Assembly: GCA_947034885.2 (NCBI GenBank)
Contig: OX344758.2
Location: 3,536,501-3,600,500 of the forward strand
Direction: 5' to 3'
Length of the DNA stretch: 64,000 nt
Origin: Thuidium tamariscinum
Taxonomy: Eukaryota; Streptophyta; Bryopsida; Hypnales; Thuidiaceae
The notes under the pieces are model-generated. The model saw only the letters and a program-made list of their open reading frames with translations. It made no database searches and was not told the DNA's origin. Each line of letters begins with the position of its first letter. Within the stretch, counting starts at the first letter, position 1. Below are positions 25,386-35,590 of the stretch, in pieces. The position numbers and the translations under genes were made by a program.

Positions 25386-26714
25386 CTTTGCGGCAAGTAA
25401 AAACTTCGATCCCCCGTAGATGCTGAGGACGTTCTCCCCCCTCGTAGCAAAACTTTGAAGAACGTCGATATAGAACTCCATCCTAAGCTCGCTAGGATGG
25501 GATCTGAATTTGGACTCGGTATTAAACCGAAGGTCCTTGTAGAAGGTGCCGTCGGAAGTGGTATACACCTTCTTCAAAGAACTGTGCTCTATCGGAGCAC
25601 CGTCTTTGTCTTTTCGAATTAGAAAGAGAAGCTTCACTGGAGGAGGGTCCTTCCGCGCTGTGGAGCTGTTCAACTTCTCAGCCTTGCACTCGATGTAGAG
25701 AGCGGTCTTCACCACATACTGCTTCATTTTCTTCTCCGCGTAAGCTAAAGCCTCCTCGTATTTGAAAGCATTGGTCGGAACTCACATCCACACATCTGGA
25801 CTGACCAAAGTGGGCCTCATATGGTCGGATAAAAACTTTAGAAGCGGCAACAGCGGATCAGGTTGTTCTGATCCCGGAATCGGTCTGGGAAGTTGTCTGA
25901 AGTCAATGACTCCAAAAGGAAGCCCTCGCTTTTGGTAAGTCCAAACGTGACTGCTGCTGAAGCCTTGAGGAAAGCAATCGTGCCCACGAATCTGCACTTC
26001 CCCTTGAGACGGCTTCACGCTGCTCTTGAGGAGAAGAAATCTCTTCAAGAGAGGGAAGACTGTAGGAAACACCTTGTCCTTATAGTCCACAGCCGTCTTC
26101 AACTTCCCCTCGTTGGTTAGACGCTTCACGAAGAAGGACGCCGGCAATGCGTTCAGCAAAAAATTCCAAGAAGTTGAACTGAAGAGGTGTTTCTCTTTCC
26201 ACTCTTTCCATACACCGTCCTTTACATCTCCTTTGCGGTCCTTCAGCCTCAAGCTCTTGTCAATAGCCATGAACTCCTCGAGAACTACCTTCTTCCGCTT
26301 TCGACGCTCTACCCAGTCAGCATGGGACATATTGTCTTCAACCAAAAACTTCGACTTCCCCACTGAGACTTTCGGGTATGGCAAAGAGCGACCTAGAGTT
26401 TTCCCTAGGAGATGGAGCACATACTCATAGAGATCGTGATCTGTGAAGTGCCCTAAATGCTTGAAGAATTCTCTCTTCAGCTCGAAAGTCTTGAGGTTGA
26501 AATTCTTGGCTTTCCGATATGGCTTCCCTGTGCACGGATCGATAAGAGTCCCTTCCGTGTGGCGCTTCAGAAACGTCTCCCATAACAGGTACGTCTCATC
26601 ATCCAACGTTACTATTCTGATTTCGTTTTTTACGTCGGATTCTTTGTTGACTCTATTCCCGTCTTTCTCCGAATTCACGCTCTGGTATCGAAATATCAGA
26701 GCCTCTACAAATTT
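25386..26714 (-). pseudogene. leftward gene, central segment with degenerate DNA-methyltransferase-like end
   Basis: The exon starts at 26714 (acceptor CTACAG, then KFVEALIFRYQSVN) and ends at donor GTAATC after 25386. It is one continuous frame except for TGA at 25782-25784, between SPDVW and VPTNAFKYEEALAYAEKK. The long N-terminal part (LIDPCTGKPYRKAKNFNLK, FTDHDLYEYVLHLLGKTL) is unfamiliar. The last ~40 residues, MEFYIDVLQSFATRGENVLSIYGGSK continued by the next exon, are laid out like the C-terminal SAM-binding end of N4/N6 DNA methyltransferases (helix, 'GE.VL', 'GGSK', then 'AK...AVAD'). The GSGT-like glycine motif is degraded and I see no NPPY-type catalytic motif. A non-catalytic relic is the best reading; the assignment is an inference from fold pattern. 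Confidence 0.45.
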
Positions 26715-26785
26715 CTGTAGCGTAGCAATCCAAATTGACATTAGTATTGATCCTAAACATAATCTGATGACACTTTGTATTACAG

Positions 26786-26890
26786 ATATCCTCGACCTGA
26801 GGATAATCGACACAGTAATGAGCTCAACCAGAAACTGTGATGAAGAAATTAAGACTCTCGATACATGCATTATCTTCGACTCGAGGATAA
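26786..26890. repeat. two 21-bp palindromes at an exon-intron border
   Basis: Copies at 26786-26806 and 26870-26890. The second directly follows the best donor of the ParB-like segment (TGTTTT then GTAATTATCCTCG on the minus strand), so part of the palindrome would form the start of the intron. Read through instead, it again gives NYPRVEDN in frame. Confidence 0.85.
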
Positions 26891-26899
26891 TTACAAAAC

Positions 26900-27950
26900 A
26901 GCATTAGCTGGTAGGCATTCTTGTCGAACTTGGAACCATTATTTCTCCTCTCCGGGTCTGATTCCACAACAGTAGGTCTCTTGGAACTAACCCAGATCGA
27001 CCGACATAATCAAATTTGATTGCCCCAGGTTGGTTGACTATGCTTTAGATGGTTAGTCCTATTGTACCAGCCCGAAATTTGAGTAAGTTTCTCCGCGCTT
27101 AGGCTCCACACTATCGTGGCGTCCCACGTCTGGAGTTCCTGTTTTCTTTTTTCACAGCAACCACCTTTTTGAAGCTGCTTCGATGCAGTGATGCTGTGCT
27201 GCCCATTGATGATGAAGAAGCTCCCATCTTTAATTTCATCCCAACTTTTCGGTTGCTCCTTTAAAAGACTTTTTTTCTCATCAATGGGTGTGAGGCAGAT
27301 TGTCTGACGCTGCCTCTTGTCCAAGAGACCGACCAAGAATTCCTTTGTTTCAGTGACAATCTTTTGCTCCAACTGCTTGATAATGTATTTAGGCCTTGCT
27401 AAGAAGCATTTGTCAATGGATACAGTGAAAGTCTGTGGGTCAAAAATAAAGCAATCCTTGCAGTTATTCCAGAAGTTCTCCTGGTATGCTGCTGCAAGCT
27501 CGTACTTTTTGATAGGTTGGTCGTCCACAGCCGCTGCTGCCGCCACGGTTGTTAAAGCTGACCCTAAACTACCAGCCGCTGTAGCTCGACTCAGTGCCGG
27601 CGCTCTCTAGCGCTTACCGCTACTCTCCCCCACCTCTGTAGTGCTCGATTTACGCTTCCTAGGCTCAGCTCGAGCAGAACTGGGTCCGGAGGTCCCTCTC
27701 CCAACTGATGCAATCTGGGACGCTAGGTGGGACACCTGCCTATTCTGTGATACCCCTCGACCTGTAGCACCTGACTTCTCGACGTTAGTCAAAGCATATT
27801 TCTCCAGATCGCGTAGGAGTAAGTTCAGTCGTTTCGCCATGGATCCAACGTCTTTTGTGAGCCATGGATGAAACTTCCTTGTCATCTCTCTCCAGGGTTG
27901 TTCTACCGGACAGTACGACTTCGCGACAGACAGACGTCACGCAACGTCTA
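26900..27950 (-). pseudogene. leftward gene, ParB/DGQHR-like segment with two in-frame stops
   Basis: The frame opens near 27950 (KSYCPVEQPWREMTRKFHPWL), passes ATG at 27885, and reaches the KNAYQ end near 26900. It is interrupted by TAG at 27607-27609 and TGA at 27010-27012. Sequence on both sides of each stop is in the same frame and looks like protein (after TGA: LCRSIWVSSKRPTVVES). The recognisable part is DGSFFIINGQHSITASKQL, which resembles the ParB/DGQHR nucleotide- or nuclease-fold signature (G-Q/H-H-R/S), followed by WDATIVWSLSAEKLTQISGWYN. ParB-like domains occur with DNA methyltransferases in phages and mobile DNA, which fits the next segment. I see no helix-turn-helix of canonical ParB. 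Catalytic competence is unknown. Confidence 0.5.
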
Positions 27951-28095
27951 GTAGAGCCCTCGTGATGTCTCATTGACTAAAAATCAAGTTGACTTAAAAA
28001 TAAATCATTAGAAATTTAAAATTTTGACATATATAAGTTGGGTTTCAATTAAGTGTTTCAATTTTATGAATACATATTACATTCTTCATTTAGGT

Positions 28096-28680
28096 TCATA
28101 GTAATAGTAAGATTTTTATTTTTTTGAGCTGCTGAAAATGAACTTTCGCGACGAGGTGGGACACCCTTCGTAACAAGTTGTCACCATGACACGCGACGTT
28201 GGACGTCATACACGACATCCAAACCCATAAATATGTTCGACAAGACAACCCTGTCTCTCTCGCAAGATTTTCGTTTGCTGCCTCCTGCAGAGACTTGATG
28301 AGCTCATCCAGATCGAAATTGGCTGTGTTGGCATCATGGTGGAAGACAATCGAGTGAATGTGCGGGAGTTCCTCGCCCTTGTCATTGACTACTTCCAGAT
28401 TCAGGACGACATATTCTTTTTGATGATCCTCCACGAATGCAACCTTCTCACTCACATTGAAGAGTTGGAAGTTCGCCGCCCCCTTTATTTTCAGACGAAG
28501 GAATACGTAATTCTTGAATCTATTGATGCCCATAGTCCATGATTCGACAACTGACTTCAGCTTCCACAAGTCGCCATACTGGTCCTCCATGTCCGCGAAG
28601 AATGGCGCATCTCCTTGCCACGTGAATGGCTCTATGAATGGCCTTGTTGCCGAGTAGTCGTAATCACCTTCGACAGCCAT
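28096..28680 (-). CDS. leftward gene, N-terminal exon, unknown function
   Basis: ATG at 28680 begins MAVEGDYDYSATRPFIEPFT. The segment up to about codon 140 (FDLDELIKSLQEAANENL) has a composition unlike the AT-rich background: a string of beta-type stretches (NYVFLRLKIKGAANFQLFNV, EYVVLNLEVVN, PHIHSIVFHHDA) and then a helix. No family is recognised. The 3' splice to the ParB-like segment was not resolved. The frame runs on to 28096, but the end (KKIKILLLL) is probably intron. Six palindromes lie just upstream, in the probable 5' region. I take this as the start of the leftward transcription unit because of the clean ATG and the direction of the following exons. Confidence 0.5.
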   Translation of the reverse strand: MAVEGDYDYSATRPFIEPFTWQGDAPFFADMEDQYGDLWKLKSVVESWTMGINRFKNYVFLRLKIKGAANFQLFNVSEKVAFVEDHQKEYVVLNLEVVNDKGEELPHIHSIVFHHDANTANFDLDELIKSLQEAANENLARETGLSCRTYLWVWMSCMTSNVACHGDNLLRRVSHLVAKVHFQQLKKIKILLLL

Positions 28681-28729
28681 TTAGATTCGCACAATTGCAA
28701 TTTTTCAGACCGTGAGTATAGTGTTCATA

Positions 28730-29000
28730 TTATCTTCGGTTCGAGGATAATTTTACTTTCTTTACTGGCCCATGCCCGGAGACTATGATCATTGCTCTTT
28801 AGCCGAGCATTATATTCGTCGAGCGGTTTGAAGCATTATATTGGTCGAGTAGTTTGAAGCATTATCTTCGCGTCGAGGATAAACTACCATCTCAGAGGAG
28901 TATAGGATGTTTCGTTTTGATTAGCAAGTTGTTAAGTCGTAGGATTGATAGAGGATGTGAAGTTCGTCCTCTCCGAGTATTATCTTCGCTTCGAGGATAA
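28730..29000. repeat. three 21-bp palindromes upstream of the leftward gene
   Basis: Copies at 28730-28750, 28862-28882 and 28980-29000. All have left arm TTATCTTCG and right arm CGAGGATAA, so they share one T/G mismatch position, while their centres differ (GTT, CGT, CTT). Confidence 0.9.
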
Positions 29001-29099
29001 TTGTCTCGTGCGGTTTTCAGAGCTTTGGTTCAGTCCTGATTGTTTTTCTTCAGGGGCTGTGTGGGTAGTTCAACTTTTATGTTGTCGAATGGAGGACAA

Positions 29100-29162
29100 C
29101 TATCTTCGAGCCGAAGATAGTTATCTTCGAGCCGAGGATAATTATCCCCGACTCGATGATAA
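29100..29162. repeat. three back-to-back 21-bp palindromes
   Basis: Palindromes at 29100-29120, 29121-29141 and 29142-29162 abut with no spacer. The first is CTATCTTCG-centred, the second is standard, and the third has two changes. This head-to-tail packing suggests a duplicable 21-bp module. Confidence 0.92.
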
Positions 29163-29289
29163 CTCTTGCTTTCAGTGTACTACCACCTGTATTCCTGAAT
29201 ATTCTGGATGTCCACTACGTGGAAACCCTAATTTCAGTCTTCTATTCTCTTGCACTATTGTTTTTGTTTTATTGTTGTTTGCAGACTAC

Positions 29290-30258
29290 TGAATAGTTTC
29301 AAATACGTACAATGGAATTACCTATAGAATGAGGTACCTGGGATGCTGATACTTGTACCAAAAGGACAGAAATTAGAGTCTGCGATGTCAGGAAAGTGAG
29401 AGTGAACGCACTTGAAATTGAAGACACTGTGCATGTTCTGCTTTCTGAAGATTAGCATAAAATTCAAAAACAAGACGCAAGTTCAATGCAATGTTCAATT
29501 CAGAGACGCACTGTGCAAACCATGCAACAGAATTCTCACCTAGAAATTCACTGGAAGCTTAAGGTGCAACCTCGTCACGCAAAATCCTCACCGAAAGCTT
29601 GAGCTGCTACCTTGTCACGCAAACTCCTCACCGAGCAAACACAGCTTCCGGGAGCACATCCGCAAGCAACAGTGCGACCAAATGCGGTATGTCGACGCCC
29701 ACACCCAACCTCGCATGCGCCTCCCAAACACTCCTCCGGCACGCTAACGCTCCGAATTGAGGTGGACCACGGCGTGCGAAGTTTGCAAACTAGGGCGGAC
29801 CAAGATCCAAAGAAATATAAAGCAAACAACAATGAAGCCGCGAGGCGATGCACACAAGACCAGCAACAGGAAAAAACAAACAGACGCTCAAACGACACTG
29901 AGGCACGGCAGGCCCAACTCTCACGGAAGCAACTAAAGAAGACACGTACAATCCTGTACAAGGAAACACGCAATTGTCGACGGCGCGCAACTCCGAATGC
30001 AGGAAACGGCGACACCCACGGAGCACGGCGCGCGGAGCGAGAAAGCACGAAAAAAAAAACTGCGAATGTGAAACCCTAACCTCGGACAAGAGGTAAGGTT
30101 GCTGGTGAAGCCACGTGGGTTGCACCCCTTCACCGCGACATTGGGAGCCTACGACCATGCTTTTGGTCCAATGACTAGGAGGGGCTCAAATTCTTCTAGA
30201 AGGGGGGGGTTCATTTCTTTTCAATGAGTCTTACCATTCTAGGGGGTAGTGGAAGCGT
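29290..30258. other. GC-richer central block between the divergent genes
   Basis: No palindromes after 29162. A 158-codon minus-strand frame (29575-30048) and an overlapping plus-strand frame (29612-30079) are open, but both are arginine/cysteine-rich and look like chance frames of GC-rich DNA. The block may contain the leftward promoter and leader. A short direct repeat of 'cctcaccgaaagcttgagctgctac' type sequence is present near 29550-29620. Confidence 0.4.
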
Positions 30259-30470
30259 TTAACCCTTCAATGACGCTGAAGCCATTTTCTGGTCAATGAC
30301 CGTCAGGGTTTCTTTTTATATAGGACCAAATTGCAATCATTCATCCTTGGAATTACGGGTGGCAACAAAGATCTTGTAATATAGTGCTTTGACTTCCAAT
30401 GTGTGTTTCTACATTTTTTATATAACCTATGATTCCGACGGAGGTAGCATCCGTTTTCTTGAATGAGAAA
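30259..30470. mobile_element. degraded piggyBac-like MITE nested in the large element
   Basis: Begins TTAACCCTTCAATGACGC and shares internal landmarks with 56305-56535, for example 'tactttgacttccaatg' against 'gctttgacttccaatgtg' and a right part 'ccgt..tcttgaa'. Its right terminus has decayed (no intact GGGTTAA). Confidence 0.5.
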
Positions 30471-33400
30471 CTTCTTTTTTATAAATCTTTAAAGTATTGT
30501 ACAGCAGTTTAGGTTCTTACCTATAATACTATATATGAGATGTTGTTCTCTACAATGTTGACAAACGATTCCTCAGTATCTAAGAACGTAAAACACTAAA
30601 GCCCTTAACTATGTTTTTTGGCAACATAGCAATTTTGCACAACTCACCATGAATGGAGTTGAAGGTTTATTTCTTTGAAATTTCCACACAATATAGGTCT
30701 AAGGAGTACCTTCAAGGCCCAAAAACTTTTGTAACTTTTGAATATACGATTGACAAGTTATGGCTTGATATGTTACTTACTTTGAATTGCAGGCAAGTAA
30801 GGCAACAAGAATTTTTTTTATAAAATTCCTTTTTCTAATCATAAAAATTCAAAATTGGTTCATTAGATTTTTATGTATGTGGGAGGCTTTGAATTATTCC
30901 ATATCAATAAATTAATTAAAATATATATGAGGAATTTAAGTTTGGGGCAATTTCTGGGTAGGTGTAGAACCTTTTTTTTACGAAAAAGTTTCAAATTCTT
31001 TATATAATTCAACTTTCAATATTTATGAAAAGAAAAAACATTCGGGAAACATTGTATAATTATGACAATACTTTCACTATTGAGATTGACATTTTTCATT
31101 ACTCTAAGTAAATTGTTCACAATTTTGTACTTTAAAGCATTTTCTACTTCTTTCTACTTAGTGTTTTTTCCCTATGTGTTATACAATTCCAAATGATTTG
31201 AAATTTTTTGAACATATAGCCAACTTGCATTGTAAGATGAATTGAAAGAGTAACCGTCATTTTGAGTATGTTTTCATACAAATATAACCTTGTAAAGGCT
31301 AGGTGCCCGGATTTTTACAAGGATAAATACATGATTTATCTCAGTTAACTACAAAATCCTATGATTAAATATGTTGGAAAGAAACGCACTTGTATTAGAA
31401 ATCGCAGTTCCAGAGTAATTTGGGTGGAAACATAATTAGAATAAAACCTTTGTAGGTGAAATGTCCAAGTTTATTTTCAATAATGAAATACTAATGCCAA
31501 ACCCATTCATTTTAGTATTGAGCTATGTGTACTTTGTGAAAAATTGAAATTGCTTTTAAGAAGTTCAACTTTTACAAGACGTCTTTTCTTGCTAATTTTG
31601 TTAGTATGAATTATTTCGAAGATTAAAGAGTTGTACTTCTGTCTTTCCGAAAGTTAATAATATTTAATCATCTATTTGAAAGACCTCAAATGAATTCATA
31701 AAACCCTAAACTATAGTCAAAGAAGAATTTGAACTGAAGGACTAACATTGGAATAAGAAGTCAACTATGGAGTAATTGCTAAAGATTTGGAATTTGGTTT
31801 CAGATATATATATGTCACTATTCGAATTCTTTGTTGTTTGTAATAGTCTAACCTCATTATCTCAACTGTCTTCAGGTTTCAAGAGTATTTTTGCACAATT
31901 TCTTGTTTGATATTGTACCCCGTTTTCCATTTTAAAAAAATACATGCACTAGTTGTACCGAATCCAAAGTTTTAATAGAACTACAACTTCCCAAAGTATC
32001 CCCAAAAATTAAATTGAATAGCAGAACCTAATTATAATGAGAAAAAAAAATAGATTTATAAACCTATGAAAATGTGGGTGGTTGGCATTACTTATTTATA
32101 GATTCAATTTACAACCAAAATAACAGTGAGTGTGCTAAACTGGTAGAAGGTGGATTCCCTATCTTTTAGTTGCAGTTCACATTTTTTGTAGAGACCCAAG
32201 CCCCTAAATCACAAAGTTTGATAGTATAATATTTGTATACAATGGGTAAAGCCGTTTTCGTTTCAATCATGGCTTTTTGGTACTTCCTAATATTTATAGG
32301 AATTGCATGTATATGGTAGTCTTTTGTACCACGCCATGTGAAAAATTCAATTTATGCATTTATTATTTATTATTTAGTATTTGGTGCATGATGTTATGAG
32401 AAAGAATGCTTTCTTTTAGAATACATGGATCGAAACTTCAAATGTTTTCCTTTTCCATATTTCCTTTCTACCTCTTTACTCTTCCCAAATTTGTAACTAA
32501 TGGTAATCAACATAAACAAAAAAAATAATTCAAGTTATGAACTTATAGAGTGGCAAAATATTGTCATTTTTTGAATTTTCTATTTTATGTAAATTTTTAG
32601 GAAATCAAATGAGGGATCCTAAATACTCACACATGATGTGTAAAGGTTATTCTAAAGAATTTCCACAAGGTGAAATTTTCAGAGAACTTGTCACCAAACA
32701 GTATAAGGTAAAGGGAATTACATGTACAGTATCAATTAATTAATTATTTTTTTATATCTGTTCATAAGTTTTCTAAGTGAAATAATATAATATGTGATTT
32801 TGAATCCAAATTTTAGGATATTGAAGGCTCATCTCTAAGACTTTTAGTTCCAAAATATTAAGATTTGCAATTGAAATTCTGAATTGAAGTCACAATCATT
32901 AATTTGGAAAATGACATTTATACTATTAGTCTTCAATCCTAAAAGATCCTTATAATCACATAAAAAACTTGTTTCCATGTTGTAGTATTATTTGGCTACA
33001 AAGTAATCTTTACCCTCTAATCTTGTATATTGTGAATTTATATGATATTCATCTAGTATGTTGATGGAGACATAAGCAATAGTTTACTTTGGAAGATTAT
33101 AAAAGTACTAGAGTATGTTGAAATGATGTTTATTTGTACTAATTTTAAAATTTGTTCTTTTGACAATGTATAAATAAATTTCACAATAGAGGGTCAATCA
33201 TGGTGAATTTGAAGTACACAATGGTTACTTTTTGAAATGAGAGAAGTTTTAGAAAGACTAAAAAGAATAGGAATTTTTTTAATTTTAAATTTACCTTATT
33301 TTTTCATTTATGAGTTGCATCTAATTTTAAAAAAGGCATGGAGAATCACAAAGTTAGACTACCTTTTCATTTTAGACCCTAAAGAACCCTAGTCTTTGAT

Positions 33401-33900
33401 GTAATCTTATGCATTCAATGTTTGTTTGAAACATGAGCCTACTTTGCCATTTCATTTTTAAAAAACTGATCTCCAAAAAACACAAAGATTCAACTTTGTA
33501 GATGTGAGATTTGGAAATATATAAGGAAAATAAGTAAACTTTAGGATTTTAGGAATTAAACTTAAGCATACTATAAGACAAAAATCAGGATGATAGGATC
33601 AATTTCTCAAATTCCAGAGGAACAAGTAATAGATGTTGGTGGGCCGCCAAAAAAGATGGAATTTTTTTAAGACAATGAAAAGTTACCTTTATAGGGAGAG
33701 GAAGATAAGAAGACACGTAGCCAATATACACAAAAGCAGGACGCACAAATAATTTGGAATGTTATGATTTCCAAATCTGGACAGCCGTTGAACTTTGTAC
33801 CTCTGGCCCGGATGTTATGCCGGCTTAAAAAAAGGTTGCGGCATAAAATTCCGCCAGGTGGATATCGATCGTGCAAGGGAATTCTAAAATTCCACGGGAT
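30471..33900. other. 3.4-kb AT-rich stretch without palindromes inside the element
   Basis: No gene seen. Composition matches the host intergenic DNA rather than the element's coding parts. It includes a dispersed-repeat copy (30595-30790, related in inverted orientation to 19930-20140). It may represent later insertions that split the element's central spacer. Confidence 0.45.
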
Positions 33901-34310
33901 TTGGTGAAAAGTTATTCGGCAATCAAGTTGAATACCATTTAAAGGTGGTTCAGAATTTCAGAGCCCCTTAAACCAGGTACTTCTCCCCTACGCCCGAAGA
34001 ATCTTCACGGTTTGAAATGCCGTCACCTTTCCCGCCCACTTCATCCCACCGCCTTCATTCCATCGTCTTTCTCCCCAAGAATGCCATTGCTTCATTTCTG
34101 CCTCATTTTCGTGCCTTTTGAAGACGCTGCTCCGCCGGCGCCTTGCGGTTCTGCATTCCGTTTTCTTCTTGCATTTGCCGAAGTATTTCTACTTACGCAC
34201 GTCCCGATTGTTGTATGTTCATGTAGCACTTCTTTTACTCTGCTGCACTTCTTCTCTTGTTTTAGGTGTCTTCCATCTTCCTTAGTCCGTATGATTTGTT
34301 AATGTCACAG
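33900..34310 (+). promoter_or_regulatory. probable promoter and 5' leader of the rightward gene
   Basis: A pyrimidine- and GC-rich block unlike its surroundings, with a 96-codon open frame (34012-34302) that has no family resemblance. It ends in CTTGTTTTAGG-type sequence just before the 56-bp repeats. It is best read as a leader exon of the rightward ORF, with an intron to near 35.9 kb. No TATA box or start site is fixed. Confidence 0.35.
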
Positions 34311-34313
34311 CAC

Positions 34314-34705
34314 ATTTCGTTTCTGAACTTACGATTCCTGTTGTTAGTTTGTGTTAATCTTCTCTAAGTATTTCGTTTCTGAACTTACGATTCCTGTTGT
34401 TAGTTTGTGTTAATCTTCTCTAAGTATTTCGTTTCTGAACTTACGATTCCTGTTGTTAGTTTGTGTTAATCTTCTCTAAGTATTTCGTTTCTGAACTTAC
34501 GATTCCTGTTGTTAGTTTGTGTTAATCTTCTCTAAGTATTTCGTTTCTGAACTTACGATTCCTGTTGTTAGTTTGTGTTAATCTTCTCTAAGTATTTCGT
34601 TTCTGAACTTACGATTCCTGTTGTTAGTTTGTGTTAATCTTCTCTAAGTATTTCGTTTCTGAACTTACGATTCCTGTTGTTAGTTTGTGTTAATCTTCTC
34701 TAAGT
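34314..34705. repeat. minisatellite: 7 nearly identical copies of a 56-bp unit
   Basis: The unit begins 'atttcgtttctgaacttac' and contains 'gttagtttgtgttaatcttc'. Copies start at 34314, 34370, 34426, 34482, 34538, 34594 and 34650. The near identity of the copies means recent expansion. It has no spacers, so it is not CRISPR-like. Confidence 0.95.
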
Positions 34706-34876
34706 ATTGATACCACAACATGTTTGTTTTTTTCTTGTACGTGTCGTATGTGTCTCGCGAAAGCATTGAAACATGAGCGAGTTCATTATGCTCTTGTCTG
34801 TCGTGAGAGTGGAAGGCTTGCGAAAATAACGCCGTGAAATCTGGAATACTGTTTCAGACAAAAGAACTCCTAGAAT

Positions 34877-35018
34877 TTATCTTCGCCTCGAAGATAAAGT
34901 GTGAACTACCCTATCCTCTCCCCGGTGATCAAGAAGTACTTAACCTTTCCGGGAAGACAATACGAGAAGTATCCTCGCCTCGAAGATAAACTAGTACTCA
35001 TCCTTGACTCGAAGATCA
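34877..35018. repeat. three 21-bp palindromes upstream of the rightward ORF
   Basis: Copies at 34877-34897 (perfect arms TTATCTTCG and CGAAGATAA), 34969-34989 and 34998-35018. The last one has changes in both arms (TCATCCTTG, CGAAGATCA). Confidence 0.85.
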
Positions 35019-35237
35019 ATTGAATAGTATCAGTACCTAGTGGAAATATTGGATAATATACTTTCTCCATTTATCCTCGACTCAAAGATCAATTGAATAG
35101 GATCAGTACCTAGTGGAAATATTGGATAATATACTTTCTCCATTTATCCTCGACTCAAAGATCAATTGAATAGGATCAGTACCTAGTGGAAATATTGGAT
35201 AATATACTTTCTCCATTTATCCTCGACTCAAAGATAG
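35013..35237. repeat. 73-bp tandem repeat (3 copies), each with one palindrome
   Basis: The unit runs from 'aagatcaattgaatag' through 'cagtacctagtggaaatatt' to the palindrome. Palindromes lie at 35071-35091, 35144-35164 and 35217-35237, exactly 73 bp apart, and all carry the same TCAAAGAT right-arm variant. A diverged copy of the same unit lies at about 35390-35471. Confidence 0.92.
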
Positions 35238-35348
35238 ATGAAATGTATGGAGACTGAATACAGCATCAAGTAATATCGGATTATGCCGTAACAAGACAAT
35301 TAAAAGTTCTTAAATTCAGTAAACACATACAAGTATACAATACAAGAA

Positions 35349-35471
35349 GTATCTTCGCCTTGAAGATAAACTAGTACTTATCCTCGATTCGAGGATAAGT
35401 TGAATAGTATCCATACCTAGTGGATGAATTGGATAATATACTGTCTCCATTTATCTTCGAGTCGAAGATAG
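35349..35471. repeat. three 21-bp palindromes
   Basis: Copies at 35349-35369, 35378-35398 and 35451-35471. The middle copy is perfect and extends by one C/G pair on each side. The 34969/34998 and 35349/35378 pairs share flanking sequence (aagt...aaactagtact), so a two-palindrome block was duplicated. Confidence 0.9.
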
Positions 35472-35590
35472 ATGAAATGTATGGAGACTTAATACAGCAA
35501 CAAGTATGATCGGATTATGCCGTAACACGATAATCAAAAGTAATTAAATGCAGTAAACACATAGAAGTACATACGTCCTTACTACTTCAG

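Noticed and set aside
29575-30079. Long overlapping ORFs on both strands in the GC-rich centre of the element
   Set aside because: Opposite-strand frames of GC-rich DNA are often open by chance. Both are Arg/Cys-rich and carry no motif.
34314-34705. Possible CRISPR array
   Set aside because: The units are contiguous 56-bp tandem copies without unique spacers, and the genome is eukaryotic.
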